From NCBI RefSeq assembly GCF_000442275.2, contig NZ_KE557314.1, positions 713,085 to 777,084 on the forward strand: a DNA stretch of 64,000 nt, read 5' to 3'. Source of the DNA: Litoreibacter arenae DSM 19593 (GTDB lineage: Bacteria; Pseudomonadota; Alphaproteobacteria; Rhodobacterales; Rhodobacteraceae). Shown here in pieces: positions 9,176-17,990 of this stretch (position 1 is the first letter of the stretch; every line of letters starts with the position of its first letter). The notes under the pieces are model-generated. The model was given only the letters and a program-made list of their open reading frames with translations. It made no database searches and was not told where the DNA came from. The translations under genes were made by a program, and so were the position numbers.

Positions 9176-10560
9176 GCCACATCAATCCACGTGCTCATAC
9201 CGGAAGCTGCATGAGACAGCATATGACAATGCAACAACCACTTTCCCGGATTGTCTGCCACAAAGGCAATCTCGCGGGTATCACCTCGCTCAATCAGTGT
9301 GGTATCACGCAACGCTCCAAGGTTTCCATCGTTACCGATCTCGTAAAAATGCATACCATGCAGGTGCATGGCGTGTGGAAACGCTGTGTCATTGGCAATG
9401 GCGATGCGGACATGCTCACCTTGTGAAAGTTCGGCGAAGGCAGGGCCATCCATCCCATCAGCCGCACCGTTGAAAGCCCAGAAACGGCCCGCATCCACGA
9501 TCTCACCCATGGATTTTGAGTCACCACCCAAGGTTGCAGATCGAAGGCCACCCATCGCACCGCCCTCCATCGTCAAAGACATTGCTCTCGCCTTTCCCAA
9601 GTCAACCATGGATAGCGCGTTAGGGGGCAGTGGCGATGGCACACCACGACGCTTGACGGCACCACCCGCGCGCACCTCAAAGGCCACCTGACTGAATGCA
9701 TCGCCTTGGCCCAGGTGGACGACATGCGCAGTCTCCCCCTCGCTGGCCACCACATCCACAATCAGGTCGACCCGTTGAGCAGGCCCCAGAACAATTGTGT
9801 CCGTTATCGGTAGAGGCTTCACAAGCGGCATGCCATCCAGAGCAACGGTCCAGCCGTCCAAACCATCCAGCCGCAAAGGGAAGATACGGGCGTTGGAAGC
9901 GTTGATCAGACGCAGTCTAAGCCGCTCGTTCTGCCGTGCATCCAGTGCCAGATTGTAGACGCTGTTAGTTGTGATGTAGTTCCCAATTCGGCCACCATGG
10001 CTCATTGCATGAGGTGCCGCGAAATCACCCACGATTTGGGCGGTATCGGGATCAAGCAGCCAGTCGTCGAGGATCAACACCTCTTCGCGGTCCACGTCGA
10101 TCTCATCGGGTTCTTCAATGATCAAAGCACCGGATAACCCACGGGCTACCTGTTCAAACGACTTGTTATGCGCGTGATACCAATAGGTTCCCGCGTCGGG
10201 TACGACGAAATCATACTCAAAAATCTCGCCAGACGGAACGGCCTTTTGGGTCAGGCCGGACACACCGTCCATCGCATTGTCGATCCGCACTCCGTGCCAA
10301 TGAATTGATGTGGGCTCTGGCAGGGAATTCACCAGCAGACGTTGCAGGCGGTCCCCTTGCGCAAGCCGGATTTCTGGCCCCGGTGCCGTTCCTTCAAATC
10401 CCCAGATCGACGTTGGCCCATATCCCTCTGGCAACAGTTGAATGTCGGCAACCTGCGCATTCAACTCGACTGAAGCGGAGGCCGCCAAAGACATTCTAGC
10501 TGGCAGCATAGCAAATGCGCTGGCTGTCGATAGAAATCGACGTCGATCAAGTTTGAGCAC
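9172..10560 (-). CDS. Tat-exported multicopper oxidase
   Basis: 462 aa with a twin-arginine signal (D-R-R-R-F-L-S, residues 5-11) and a hydrophobic stretch to about residue 28. Ligand motifs are H-W-H-G, W-Y-H-A-H, H-A-M-H-L-H-G and H-C-H-M-L-S-H-A-A-S-G-M, the last supplying type 1 and type 3 ligands with an axial Met. It lacks the long Met-rich insert of CueO. It is cotranscribed with four cytochrome c genes, which is unusual for a copper-tolerance oxidase and suggests Cu(I) or another reductant is oxidised with cytochromes in the chain. Confidence 0.92.
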   Translation of the reverse strand: MLKLDRRRFLSTASAFAMLPARMSLAASASVELNAQVADIQLLPEGYGPTSIWGFEGTAPGPEIRLAQGDRLQRLLVNSLPEPTSIHWHGVRIDNAMDGVSGLTQKAVPSGEIFEYDFVVPDAGTYWYHAHNKSFEQVARGLSGALIIEEPDEIDVDREEVLILDDWLLDPDTAQIVGDFAAPHAMSHGGRIGNYITTNSVYNLALDARQNERLRLRLINASNARIFPLRLDGLDGWTVALDGMPLVKPLPITDTIVLGPAQRVDLIVDVVASEGETAHVVHLGQGDAFSQVAFEVRAGGAVKRRGVPSPLPPNALSMVDLGKARAMSLTMEGGAMGGLRSATLGGDSKSMGEIVDAGRFWAFNGAADGMDGPAFAELSQGEHVRIAIANDTAFPHAMHLHGMHFYEIGNDGNLGALRDTTLIERGDTREIAFVADNPGKWLLHCHMLSHAASGMSTWIDVA

Positions 10561-10575
10561 AGAAATCGCTCCCTT

Positions 10576-11466
10576 CTAGATATCGCTGTCCATGATATAG
10601 ATCGCCATGGCTTTCAGATCATCGTCAGTTAGAAAGCGTGTTCCGAGTTGAACCACTTCCGCCATGGACCCGCCAAATACATCACCAGAAGGAGTTACGC
10701 CGGACCGCAGGGCATACGCTAAATCGTCCACGTTCCAACCCTCGGCCTCAAGATCATCAGGCAAAATAGACGGGGCCTTTCCGCCAACAGGGAGCAACGC
10801 ATTGCCTGTAAACCGTTTGGACGAAATTCGTGCACCTGCAAGGTTGCGTGGAGTATGGCACGCCGCGCAATGGGCCGCCCCCCGGACGAGAAGCTTCCCT
10901 CTGTTCCAAGCATCACTTTTGTCCGGAACGGGCTCTACATTTGTTGGAGCAAGGAAGGCAGCACGCCAGAGTTTCAGCCCCCACCGCTGATTGAACGGAA
11001 AAGCCGTATCGTGTGGCAGTGTCGACTGATTGACAGCTGGCACCGTCTGAAACGCGGCCCAAAGATCCGCGATGTCCTGATCGGTAAAATTGGCATAAAA
11101 CGGATATGTGAATGTGGGGTAATAAGGGTCACCGTCTGGCGAAATTCCTTGCCGGACCGCTTTGGCAAATTGCTCTATGGTCCAACTGCCCATCCCGAAC
11201 TCGAGATCGGTGGTCAGGTTCGGCGGGTAGAACTTGCCAAAGTCTGTTTTTAAAGGCGCACCTCCAGCCAAAGGCGCACCGCCGTCTTCTGTGTTGGTGT
11301 GGCAAGCAATGCACCCGCTGGCACGGGCCAGATAGGCACCGCGATCAACGTCCCCAGCCTGCGAAATCTTCTCTACGCTATTGCCAATTGGCCAAGCAAC
11401 GGTTGCAGCGGTCACACCTAACCCGCTGCATATTCCGGCGAAGAGTACCCACACCCAAGTCCGCAT
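10576..11466 (-). CDS. di-haem cytochrome c
   Basis: 296 aa from the ATG at 11466, which lies 4 nt after the upstream gene's stop; a longer in-frame start at 11559 would overlap that gene and give a poor signal. The N-terminal helix (about residues 3-25) acts as signal or anchor. Two haem sites are visible: C52-I-A-C-H56 and C200-A-A-C-H204. The layout resembles the cytochrome subunits of periplasmic alcohol or aldehyde dehydrogenases, which transfer electrons to the respiratory chain. Here the likely partner is the adjacent multicopper oxidase. Confidence 0.88.
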   Translation of the reverse strand: MRTWVWVLFAGICSGLGVTAATVAWPIGNSVEKISQAGDVDRGAYLARASGCIACHTNTEDGGAPLAGGAPLKTDFGKFYPPNLTTDLEFGMGSWTIEQFAKAVRQGISPDGDPYYPTFTYPFYANFTDQDIADLWAAFQTVPAVNQSTLPHDTAFPFNQRWGLKLWRAAFLAPTNVEPVPDKSDAWNRGKLLVRGAAHCAACHTPRNLAGARISSKRFTGNALLPVGGKAPSILPDDLEAEGWNVDDLAYALRSGVTPSGDVFGGSMAEVVQLGTRFLTDDDLKAMAIYIMDSDI

Positions 11467-11470
11467 TAGT

Positions 11471-12037
11471 TCACTTTTCCTCCGCGCGGAATTTCTGATG
11501 GCATGCAGAGCAGGTCTGCACGACAGCGGTAAACGCCATATCCACTGGCATGGACGCAAGCATTTCTGGCGTCATAGCTTGCTCAGCACCCATCATGCCG
11601 CCCCCCATTGAAGCGCTTGCCGTCCCGCCCATCATTGATGAACCCTGTTGCACCGCATTTTCAGCCAGACCATTGTCGGCCCCTAGCTTCATGCCTTCAG
11701 CATAGCTTTTCAGTTTCTTCGCCAATTCAGTGAAGCCGTCCCAGTCTTCCCAGACCGTTGGCAAGGCTGATGAAAGTTTTGCGCCTGTTCCTTCGGGGAA
11801 TAGGCGCGTCATCGTTTCCCCAGCATGCGCAATCATTACGTCGGCCGAGGCGCGCACTTTCGCCGCGTCATATAGCGTTTGCCCACGCATCATTGGTGTT
11901 AATATTTTTACGGCTTTGCCCATAGCAGACATACCGTCCATGCGCTCTTTCACGATACCAGTTGCCCCGCTATGCGCGAACGCTGCAACGCCTGTTAATG
12001 CAATCAGTGCCGATGTTATCCATACTCTTGCTCGCAT
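11471..12037 (-). CDS. cytochrome c' / c556 family protein with Met-Gly-rich insert
   Basis: 188 aa with a signal peptide (about residues 1-21). The domain is the four-helix class II cytochrome c type, with the haem site at the extreme C-terminus (C176-S-A-C-H180, then Q-K-F-R). Between the third and fourth helices lies an extra Met/Gly/Ser-rich stretch (about residues 134-168, with S-M-M-G-G and G-G-G-M-M-G), which could bind copper and is not usual in c556 proteins. It belongs to the minus-strand cytochrome/oxidase operon, with 18 nt separating it from the upstream gene. Confidence 0.85.
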   Translation of the reverse strand: MRARVWITSALIALTGVAAFAHSGATGIVKERMDGMSAMGKAVKILTPMMRGQTLYDAAKVRASADVMIAHAGETMTRLFPEGTGAKLSSALPTVWEDWDGFTELAKKLKSYAEGMKLGADNGLAENAVQQGSSMMGGTASASMGGGMMGAEQAMTPEMLASMPVDMAFTAVVQTCSACHQKFRAEEK

Positions 12038-12055
12038 TTCCGATACCCTTTTTGA

Positions 12056-12514
12056 CTAGTTAATTCCATTGGCCCGCTGTAATTCGCGCACGTAAGCCAC
12101 GACCATCTTTACGTCCGCGTCGGTTAATCCCTCAATTGGTGGCATATTCCCAAACCGCCAATGATGCGCCCTTACTCCATTTTTAGCCGCCAATAGAAAC
12201 GATCCGTCCCCGTGATGATTTGGTTCGTATGTTTTGTGCACCAAGGGTGGTGCGACACCATTCTGACCTGCCGCATTCACGCCATGGCAGTCCGCACATT
12301 TGGCGTCAAACACGCGTTTTCCTATCTGAGCGTTGGAGGAAAACTCTGCGGGAATCGTAACCTGCACGATCGGGCCACCTTCCGCGACCTGAGACAGGTC
12401 TGGGGGCGTCATCGAGTGCCCCTCCGATGGAGCCGGTTGCACTTGCTGCCACACGATCGCAGCTCCGGCGACAACAAGAAACGCCGCTATAAAAAGCCCT
12501 GACTTCGCCATCAC
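12056..12514 (-). CDS. membrane-anchored mono-haem cytochrome c
   Basis: 152 aa with an N-terminal helix (about residues 5-22) and a class I cytochrome c domain: C73-A-D-C-H77, then G-N-M-P-P as axial Met region. It overlaps the transpeptidase stop by 4 nt (ATGA), so translation is probably coupled. It is a second small anchored cytochrome of the operon, besides the one at 8693-9175. Confidence 0.86.
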   Translation of the reverse strand: MMAKSGLFIAAFLVVAGAAIVWQQVQPAPSEGHSMTPPDLSQVAEGGPIVQVTIPAEFSSNAQIGKRVFDAKCADCHGVNAAGQNGVAPPLVHKTYEPNHHGDGSFLLAAKNGVRAHHWRFGNMPPIEGLTDADVKMVVAYVRELQRANGIN

Positions 12515-13083
12515 AGAAGCTTCACCTGAGTTCCAACTGGCGTACGGGCAAACACTTCGGCGATTTGCTCATTGAACAGGCCAATGCAACCATTCGATGA
12601 TTTTCGCCCGATCTTGCGTGTGTCCTGCGTCCCATGGATACGGTAGTATTGCCATGACAGATAGAGAGCATGCGAACCAAGCGGATTTAACGGATCACCT
12701 CCCGGAATATAGGCTGGCCATTCTGGATTGCGTTCCCGCATCGCAGGTGTTGGTGCCCAACCTGGGGCGACCCGTTTCTCGACCACTTCAGTATAGCCAC
12801 GTTTGGTCAGGTCATCAGAGATTGGAACCGATGTTGGATAAATGCGCATTTCACCGTCGGCGGTCCAATGCTGCAGAACCTTCGACTTGGTATCCGAAAG
12901 CAAAATGCCCTTCCCGATTTTATCAAAATGGTCCTGCCATTCATGGGTCAGGAAAGACGATAGGTTCCGACGGACCGCTGTCAGCGCCTGAGCGCGGAGT
13001 ATAGAGGGCGCAAACAATGCTGCCGCACCAGACGCCAAAATAAAGCTGCGGCGGGTCACAGTTCCAATTTTTATCGACATCAA
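12511..13083 (-). CDS. Tat-exported L,D-transpeptidase (YkuD), atypical active site
   Basis: 190 aa with a twin-arginine signal (T-R-R-S-F-I-L, residues 10-16). The YkuD catalytic block starts at H150 (I-H-G-T) and contains catalytic C166 in S-S-N-G-C-I-G-L. The Arg that normally follows the catalytic Cys (S-x-G-C-[IV]-R) is Gly here. Family members cross-link peptidoglycan (3-3 bonds) or attach proteins to it. It is the first gene of the cytochrome/oxidase operon, so it should be expressed with it. Function in copper stress is inferred. Confidence 0.87.
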   Translation of the reverse strand: MMSIKIGTVTRRSFILASGAAALFAPSILRAQALTAVRRNLSSFLTHEWQDHFDKIGKGILLSDTKSKVLQHWTADGEMRIYPTSVPISDDLTKRGYTEVVEKRVAPGWAPTPAMRERNPEWPAYIPGGDPLNPLGSHALYLSWQYYRIHGTQDTRKIGRKSSNGCIGLFNEQIAEVFARTPVGTQVKLL

Positions 13084-13243
13084 ACTTGCCTTGTTGAGTT
13101 ACTTGCAGTTGCGGCAAGCTATCTGTTTGGAAGGCATTTCTGAACAGTTTGAGAGGTGGATTTTTGTAACGAAATGTATCGCCAAGCGGTTGCCGAAGTG
13201 ACGGGTAGATAATCGTTCGAATATACCCGCACTCAAAAACCTG

Positions 13244-14698
13244 TTATGCTTTCAAATGGTTACGAACATCCAAACCCTTGGTGTGGTTCTCTTGCGCGGG
13301 ATGTTCCGTATTGGAGGAAGCTTGCATTTCCAGTTCCAATGGCAATCGTACTTGAGCGCGCAATCCACCCTCCGGTAAATTTGACAGCGAAATCGCCCCA
13401 CCGTGTTCCAGAATGATGCTTCGCGCGATCGAAAGTCCAAGCCCGTGTCCGCCAGTGTTGCGTGAGCGCGAGGTTTCTAAACGCACATAGGGCCCAAAAA
13501 CCGCCTCAAGTTCACTATCTGGTATGCCGGGGCCTCTATCATCCACCCAGATCACCGCGTCAGGGCCCACCACCTCCCAGGATACGCTAGCTTCATTTCC
13601 GTAACGTATGGCATTCTCCGTTAAGTTCCGAAGCGCCCGCCGCATCGCACTTGGTTTAACGGGTACAACCAAAGCCTCGTTGCTAAGCAAGGACAGTCCC
13701 GGCGCCTCAAGACCTGCTATCAGATTTCTCACATCGGTCGGATTAACTTCTTCATGTTGTCCGACACCTTTTGCGAAATCTAGCGTGGCTTCAACCATCT
13801 GTTGCATCTCTTCGCTTGAGGCAACCAACGACACACGGGTGTCTTCATCCTCAACCATTTCCGCTCGAACCCTGAGCGCCGTAAGAGGGGATCGCAGATC
13901 ATGTGCGAGTGCTGCCAACATCTGCGTGCGGTCTGACACGAACCGTGTCAGGCGATCTTGCATCGTGTTAAACGCTCTTGTCAGATCTTGCACTTCCTTG
14001 GGGCCCACAATGGGTAATGGCCCTTCCCCTGCGCCTCGGCCGAGACGCTCCGACGCCTCTGCCAGAGTGTTCAGTGGGCCAGTCAATCGGGTTAATAAAA
14101 ACCAGAAGCTGACCACCAACAGCAATGACGCCGTGATTACGAACGACACGTTCGAAGCTAGCGACCATTGAAGCGGCGGACGTTCAAACCGGGTGCCGAC
14201 GTTCAACCATTGCCCTCCAGCCAAAGCGATAGAGAGCTCCATTTCGATCGCGGCCAACCTGTCCTGCATCATCTCGGCATGCATTTCGGCCATTTCAGGC
14301 GAAAGGTTCGGCAATGGAAGCAGGCCTTGCTCGGTTTCATGAACCTCTACTCGAATATCTCGACTGTAACTGTCCCCAAGTAAGGCGCGAAGGCGTGCTT
14401 CAACCGCAACGCCCTGATCTTCGTGCTCATGAGTGACCTTTGGTTGAGTAGATAGATCAAACCGAACAAGCGGCGATGTCGCGGCACTGATGATCTGGAA
14501 ATGAAGGTCCGAGGGTGCCCCTTCAATCAACCGGGCGACATTCGCCGCACGCCCTGCTGCCTCTGCGCCGATAGCTGCTTGAACGGCTAAACTGCGCTCA
14601 TCGACGAAAAACCACAGGCTGAGAGCCTGTGCCACGAATAGGACACCCAGCACGAGAAGCGCGATCTGGGTGCGTAGCTTGAACGCTAAAGCCCTCAC
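13244..14698 (-). CDS. sensor histidine kinase, probable metal sensor
   Basis: 484 aa. TM1 is about residues 12-32, the periplasmic domain about 33-180 and TM2 about 183-203, then HAMP (about 204-255), HisKA with H266 in A-H-D-L-R-S-P, and HATPase (N-box around NLTENAIRYG, DRGPGIP, GGHGLGLSIA). The periplasmic part contains H-E-H-E-D and a Met/His cluster (E-M-A-E-M-H-A-E-M-M, about 135-144) that could bind copper or silver. It overlaps the response-regulator stop by 4 nt. It lies just upstream of the cytochrome/oxidase operon on the same strand and probably regulates it. Confidence 0.9.
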   Translation of the reverse strand: MRALAFKLRTQIALLVLGVLFVAQALSLWFFVDERSLAVQAAIGAEAAGRAANVARLIEGAPSDLHFQIISAATSPLVRFDLSTQPKVTHEHEDQGVAVEARLRALLGDSYSRDIRVEVHETEQGLLPLPNLSPEMAEMHAEMMQDRLAAIEMELSIALAGGQWLNVGTRFERPPLQWSLASNVSFVITASLLLVVSFWFLLTRLTGPLNTLAEASERLGRGAGEGPLPIVGPKEVQDLTRAFNTMQDRLTRFVSDRTQMLAALAHDLRSPLTALRVRAEMVEDEDTRVSLVASSEEMQQMVEATLDFAKGVGQHEEVNPTDVRNLIAGLEAPGLSLLSNEALVVPVKPSAMRRALRNLTENAIRYGNEASVSWEVVGPDAVIWVDDRGPGIPDSELEAVFGPYVRLETSRSRNTGGHGLGLSIARSIILEHGGAISLSNLPEGGLRAQVRLPLELEMQASSNTEHPAQENHTKGLDVRNHLKA

Positions 14699-15414
14699 GA
14701 TAAAATCTCTACGTCGCAGGTCAGGCTGTAACCTCCGTTCCGTACTGTCGCTATCACACGGGGCCGAAGGACATCTTCTTCGATCTTGCGGCGCAACCGG
14801 CTAATCTGATTGTCTATGGTGCGATCGAGCGGCCCTGCTGTACGTCCGGCGCTCAATTCCAATAATTCGTCGCGGCTCAGAACCATACGAGGTCGTTCAA
14901 GCAAAAGACCAAGCAGCTTCAACTCACCTGACGTCAAAAGCGTGCGTGTCCCATCAGACGCAACTAAGGTGCGACCGTCATAATCCAGTTTGAGGTGGGC
15001 AAACTGGATGGTCTTGCCTGCAAGAGCGCCGATTTCAGGAATGCTCTGCGTCCGGCGCAGTATCGCATTGATCCGCGCAAGTAGCTCTCTTGGGTTAAAC
15101 GGCTTCGCCAAGTAGTCATCAGCTCCCCCGTCAAGCCCGGCAATTCGATCATTGTCTTCACCCAGTGCCGTCAGCATGAGAATTGGAATATTACCCTCCT
15201 TTCTTAGCCGCTTACACGCACTCAAGCCGTCTTCACCCGGCATCATCACATCCAGAACGATCAGATCGAACTTGGCTCGGGCGAGTTGTGTGTCCATTTC
15301 TATCGCGTTCTCCGCGCTCGAGGTGCGCATACCGTTTCGTTCAAGATAACTTGAAACAGATTTGCGGATCTCTGAGTGATCGTCGACAACAAGGATATGC
15401 GGAATGTCAGTCAT
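14695..15414 (-). CDS. OmpR-family response regulator
   Basis: 239 aa from ATG 15414; upstream in-frame codons to 15477 look non-coding in character and precede the usual receiver start. The receiver domain (about 5-120) has acidic pair D11-D12 and phospho-acceptor D55 in L-D-V-M-M-P-G, with K of K-P-F-N. The winged-helix output domain (about 135-235) has the OmpR-type pattern (L-L-T-S-G-E-L-K-L-L, R-T-I-D-N-Q-I-S-R-L-R-R-K-I). It forms an operon with the histidine kinase and is divergent from the DUF411 gene. A CopRS/CusRS-like role is inferred from context. Confidence 0.9.
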   Translation of the reverse strand: MTDIPHILVVDDHSEIRKSVSSYLERNGMRTSSAENAIEMDTQLARAKFDLIVLDVMMPGEDGLSACKRLRKEGNIPILMLTALGEDNDRIAGLDGGADDYLAKPFNPRELLARINAILRRTQSIPEIGALAGKTIQFAHLKLDYDGRTLVASDGTRTLLTSGELKLLGLLLERPRMVLSRDELLELSAGRTAGPLDRTIDNQISRLRRKIEEDVLRPRVIATVRNGGYSLTCDVEILS

Positions 15415-15551
15415 GTTGGCTTTATAACCAATGAAAGCCCAAAAGACCCATGCCGTGTTTGTAGCCAAATGTAACAAGGATTAATGGGAACCTCGCTCGA
15501 CTATTCTGTATGCCAAGCCTAGATATTGCCTATCGAAAGGATCAATAACAA

Positions 15552-16001
15552 ATGCAACGACGACATTTGCTCATAGCTGCGGCGAGCTACCTAGCCACCA
15601 GACCTGCCTTCGCCGCAGGATCACCGACCCTGAGGGTCATGAAGTCTCCTACCTGTGGGTGCTGCACCGCATGGGTCGAACAGATGCGTCAAGCCGGATT
15701 GAAGGCCGTCGTCCAAGATGTTGACCAAGACACGCTCTATGCTTTGAAAGCTCAGCTTGGTATCACGCCCGATCTTTCAGGCTGCCACACAGCGACAATT
15801 GGCAATTACTTCATTGAAGGCCACGTGCCCGCCGAAGACATCCGCCGCCTGCTGGCCGAAGCGCCAGAGGCGCACGGCATTGCAGTTCCCGGGATGCCAA
15901 TGGGGTCACCCGGAATGGACATTGGCGATGAGCGCGAGGCTTACGATGTAGTTCTTGTCCTCAAGGACGGCTCAACGCTGGTTTTCGCGAGACACAACTG
16001 A
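15552..16001 (+). CDS. DUF411 metal-binding protein
   Basis: 149 aa with an N-terminal signal (R-R-H-L-L-I, A-F-A-A-G at about residue 22). The DUF411 core shows P-T-C-G-C-C (C35, C37, C38), a conserved Cys in L-S-G-C-H-T-A, and E-G-H-V-P. The C-terminal Met-rich P-G-M-P-M-G-S-P-G-M adds potential copper ligands. DUF411 proteins are regularly found in copper-resistance clusters; their exact role (periplasmic metal binding) is only partly defined. It is divergent from the response regulator. Confidence 0.85.
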   Translation: MQRRHLLIAAASYLATRPAFAAGSPTLRVMKSPTCGCCTAWVEQMRQAGLKAVVQDVDQDTLYALKAQLGITPDLSGCHTATIGNYFIEGHVPAEDIRRLLAEAPEAHGIAVPGMPMGSPGMDIGDEREAYDVVLVLKDGSTLVFARHN

Positions 16002-16017
16002 CTTGCTCTGGTCGGTC

Positions 16018-16653
16018 ATGCTGAACAGGTACTTTGACACAGACCTGCCGTTCCTGCGCTTTTGCTGGAACGTGCTGGTATTCAGTGCAGTTAGCTTATT
16101 TCCGGTCCTGCTCTTCTATGTCGTGCTGTCACCCGGCTTGGGCGCGATGCTCATCACGAACGAGGCGGCATTTTTTCGGTTCGCGCGGCAAGTTCTGACC
16201 AACGGTGTGACAGTGATTTTTGCGGTAAATTACGCGGGATTCTTCGCGTTGGCACTGTTCCAACGACAACGGGGCAGCAAGAGACCGCACTATCTATTCC
16301 TAGACGTGCTTGCCCGCGCACTACTTTTTGTTTTGTTGCATGTGTTGATCTACGTCCTGTCAGCGGATCTTTTCGCGTCCTTCGGTGGAGACCCTAGAGT
16401 TGCCTTGCAAGTCGTCGGCCCCACACTCGAGCGTGCCTTTCTGTTTGAAAACATCTCGGGCGTCTATCTCTACAGCACTCTACCCGGAGCTTTCATTGTT
16501 TACCTTACAGTGCTTCATCAAAGTTCAGGCTCAGCCGCAGTAAATCCAAATACTTGGTTTAAGTCCGTTACCGCCATTGGTCTTTGTGCTGCAGTCGTGG
16601 TGTTGGTAACCACGATGTCTGTTGGATTAAACCATTCCTTGGGAGAGCCTTAA
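16018..16653 (+). CDS. integral membrane protein, unknown function
   Basis: About 211 aa from ATG 16018; an in-frame start at 15955 would overlap the DUF411 gene by 47 nt and give a polar extension. About five hydrophobic segments are visible: around F-W-x-V-L-V-F-S-A-V-S-L-F-P-V-L-L-F-Y, G-V-T-V-I-F-A-V-N-Y-A-G-F-F-A-L-A-L-F, L-F-V-L-L-H-V-L-I-Y-V-L, G-A-F-I-V-Y-L-T-V, and A-A-V-V-V-L-V-T-T. No catalytic or metal motif is recognised. It probably shares a transcript with the DUF411 gene 17 nt upstream. Confidence 0.65.
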   Translation: MLNRYFDTDLPFLRFCWNVLVFSAVSLFPVLLFYVVLSPGLGAMLITNEAAFFRFARQVLTNGVTVIFAVNYAGFFALALFQRQRGSKRPHYLFLDVLARALLFVLLHVLIYVLSADLFASFGGDPRVALQVVGPTLERAFLFENISGVYLYSTLPGAFIVYLTVLHQSSGSAAVNPNTWFKSVTAIGLCAAVVVLVTTMSVGLNHSLGEP

Positions 16654-16660
16654 CAGTCAG

Positions 16661-17242
16661 CTATTGAGGCAATCGCTTCGTATTTAACTGGTAGAAGCCA
16701 CGCCGCGTGTTTTCTACCCTCCCCTGTTTTACTAACTTACGAAGTGCCCGGTAAGTGGCCTCATGGGTCAGGGAAATCGTTGCGGCAAAATCGATCACTT
16801 TACCAACAAGCAATCCCGCAGCTAGGCCTGCAAAGACACGCTCTTCAGCCGATCGAATAGCAAGGACTTCCCTGATCTGACGCATCTGTTGCACTTGCAG
16901 GGCGAGAGCCTGACAATAGGTCTCGGCGAATTCCGCACATTGAAGTCCAAGCAATACCGCACCCTTGTCGATCCGGTAAACCGACCCATCACCCTGCGCA
17001 ATCGCATCGCAATGATAGGTTCCCGAAAACAGCGAGGCTTCGGCGAAACACGTCCCTGGTGCGGCGCGATGGACTATAGTCGATTGCCCATCCTGCCCCA
17101 TTCGAACCAAATGCACGTCAACATCAATTGATGCGAACAAGCCCACAGTTGTGTCTCCAGACCGAAACAATACACTGCCTCGCCGCACTGCAAGTAGTGC
17201 CGCAGAGGTTGGCGGTAAGAGGTTAAACGGTGCAGGTATCAT
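16661..17242 (-). CDS. Crp/Fnr-family transcriptional regulator
   Basis: About 193 aa from ATG 17242 (210 aa if the upstream ATG at 17293 is used). A cNMP-binding-type beta-roll (about residues 15-110) is followed by the dimerisation helix and a C-terminal HTH (I-S-L-T-H-E-A-T-Y-R-A-L-R-K-L near the end). The N-terminal Cys cluster of FNR is absent, so it does not look like an Fe-S oxygen sensor. With the shorter start, an FNR/CRP-type palindrome (17244-17255) sits just upstream of the gene, which suggests autoregulation or control of the divergent gene. Confidence 0.82.
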   Translation of the reverse strand: MIPAPFNLLPPTSAALLAVRRGSVLFRSGDTTVGLFASIDVDVHLVRMGQDGQSTIVHRAAPGTCFAEASLFSGTYHCDAIAQGDGSVYRIDKGAVLLGLQCAEFAETYCQALALQVQQMRQIREVLAIRSAEERVFAGLAAGLLVGKVIDFAATISLTHEATYRALRKLVKQGRVENTRRGFYQLNTKRLPQ

Positions 17243-17243
17243 A

Positions 17244-17255
17244 TGATCAAAATCA
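17244..17255. promoter_or_regulatory. FNR/CRP-type box TGAT-N4-ATCA
   Basis: TGAT-CAAA-ATCA is a perfect-core FNR/CRP-family palindrome (flanking bases A and T extend it). It lies 2 bp before the start of the Crp-family gene (short form) and about 58 bp upstream of the divergent GTG at 17313, a spacing compatible with class II activation of that gene. Confidence 0.55.
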
Positions 17256-17312
17256 TAAACTGATATGTAGAGATTTGATACTGTGAGCTTCATTTTCTGA
17301 AAGGAACCACTT

Positions 17313-17840
17313 GTGAAACTACTCTTAGGGCTCGCTTTGGCGCTCGTAACTGCGACGGCCGCGATGGCGCAACACGATCATTCCAGTGACATGGGTCACA
17401 CATCTTCCGGCGCGAAAGAATCCGGCCAGTCAGCGTTTGCTGCGATCGCCGAGATTGTGGGCATTTTGAAAGACGATCCGACAACTGACTGGTCGCGGGT
17501 CGATATTGAAACACTGCGTCAGCATCTAATCGACATGGAACTCGTTACCATCGGCGCAGATGTATCGACCGAGCGAACGCCGCAAGGTGCCATTTTCTCA
17601 GTTACAGGAAACGAGCGCACCCTTCGGGGCATCATGGCAATGGTTCCTACTCATGCACCATTTCTCGAAGGAGAAACCGGGTGGGACGTATTGGTCACCG
17701 AAGTCGAGGGCGGTGTGCTTATGCGAGTGGAAGGGAATCCAGCCCAGATTCAGGCCTTGGGCTTCATTGGCCTCATGACCATTGGCGCCCATCACCAAGA
17801 ACATCATTTGATGATGGCCAAAGGAAACGTGGTTCACTGA
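17313..17840 (+). CDS. secreted protein with His-rich N-terminus, unknown function
   Basis: 175 aa, GTG start preceded by AAAGGAA. A Sec signal (about residues 1-19, ending A-M-A) is followed by a short His/Met-containing tail (Q-H-D-H-S-S-D-M-G-H) that could bind metal. The mature domain (about 38-170) ends with H-H-Q-E-H-H-L-M-M. No family is recognised. It is divergent from the Crp-family regulator and may be controlled through the box at 17244-17255. Confidence 0.65.
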   Translation: MKLLLGLALALVTATAAMAQHDHSSDMGHTSSGAKESGQSAFAAIAEIVGILKDDPTTDWSRVDIETLRQHLIDMELVTIGADVSTERTPQGAIFSVTGNERTLRGIMAMVPTHAPFLEGETGWDVLVTEVEGGVLMRVEGNPAQIQALGFIGLMTIGAHHQEHHLMMAKGNVVH

Positions 17841-17990
17841 TTTAACGTGCATAAAGTTGACGAGATAACTCATCGCTACGAAGACAACGAACCACGCGCT
17901 TTCAGTGGCTTGCCAAAGAGTGCGCGCGGAAAGGTCTAGCGTTCCAAACAAAAGTCGATCAAGTTCAAGAGATTGTGGGAGGCATTAACG

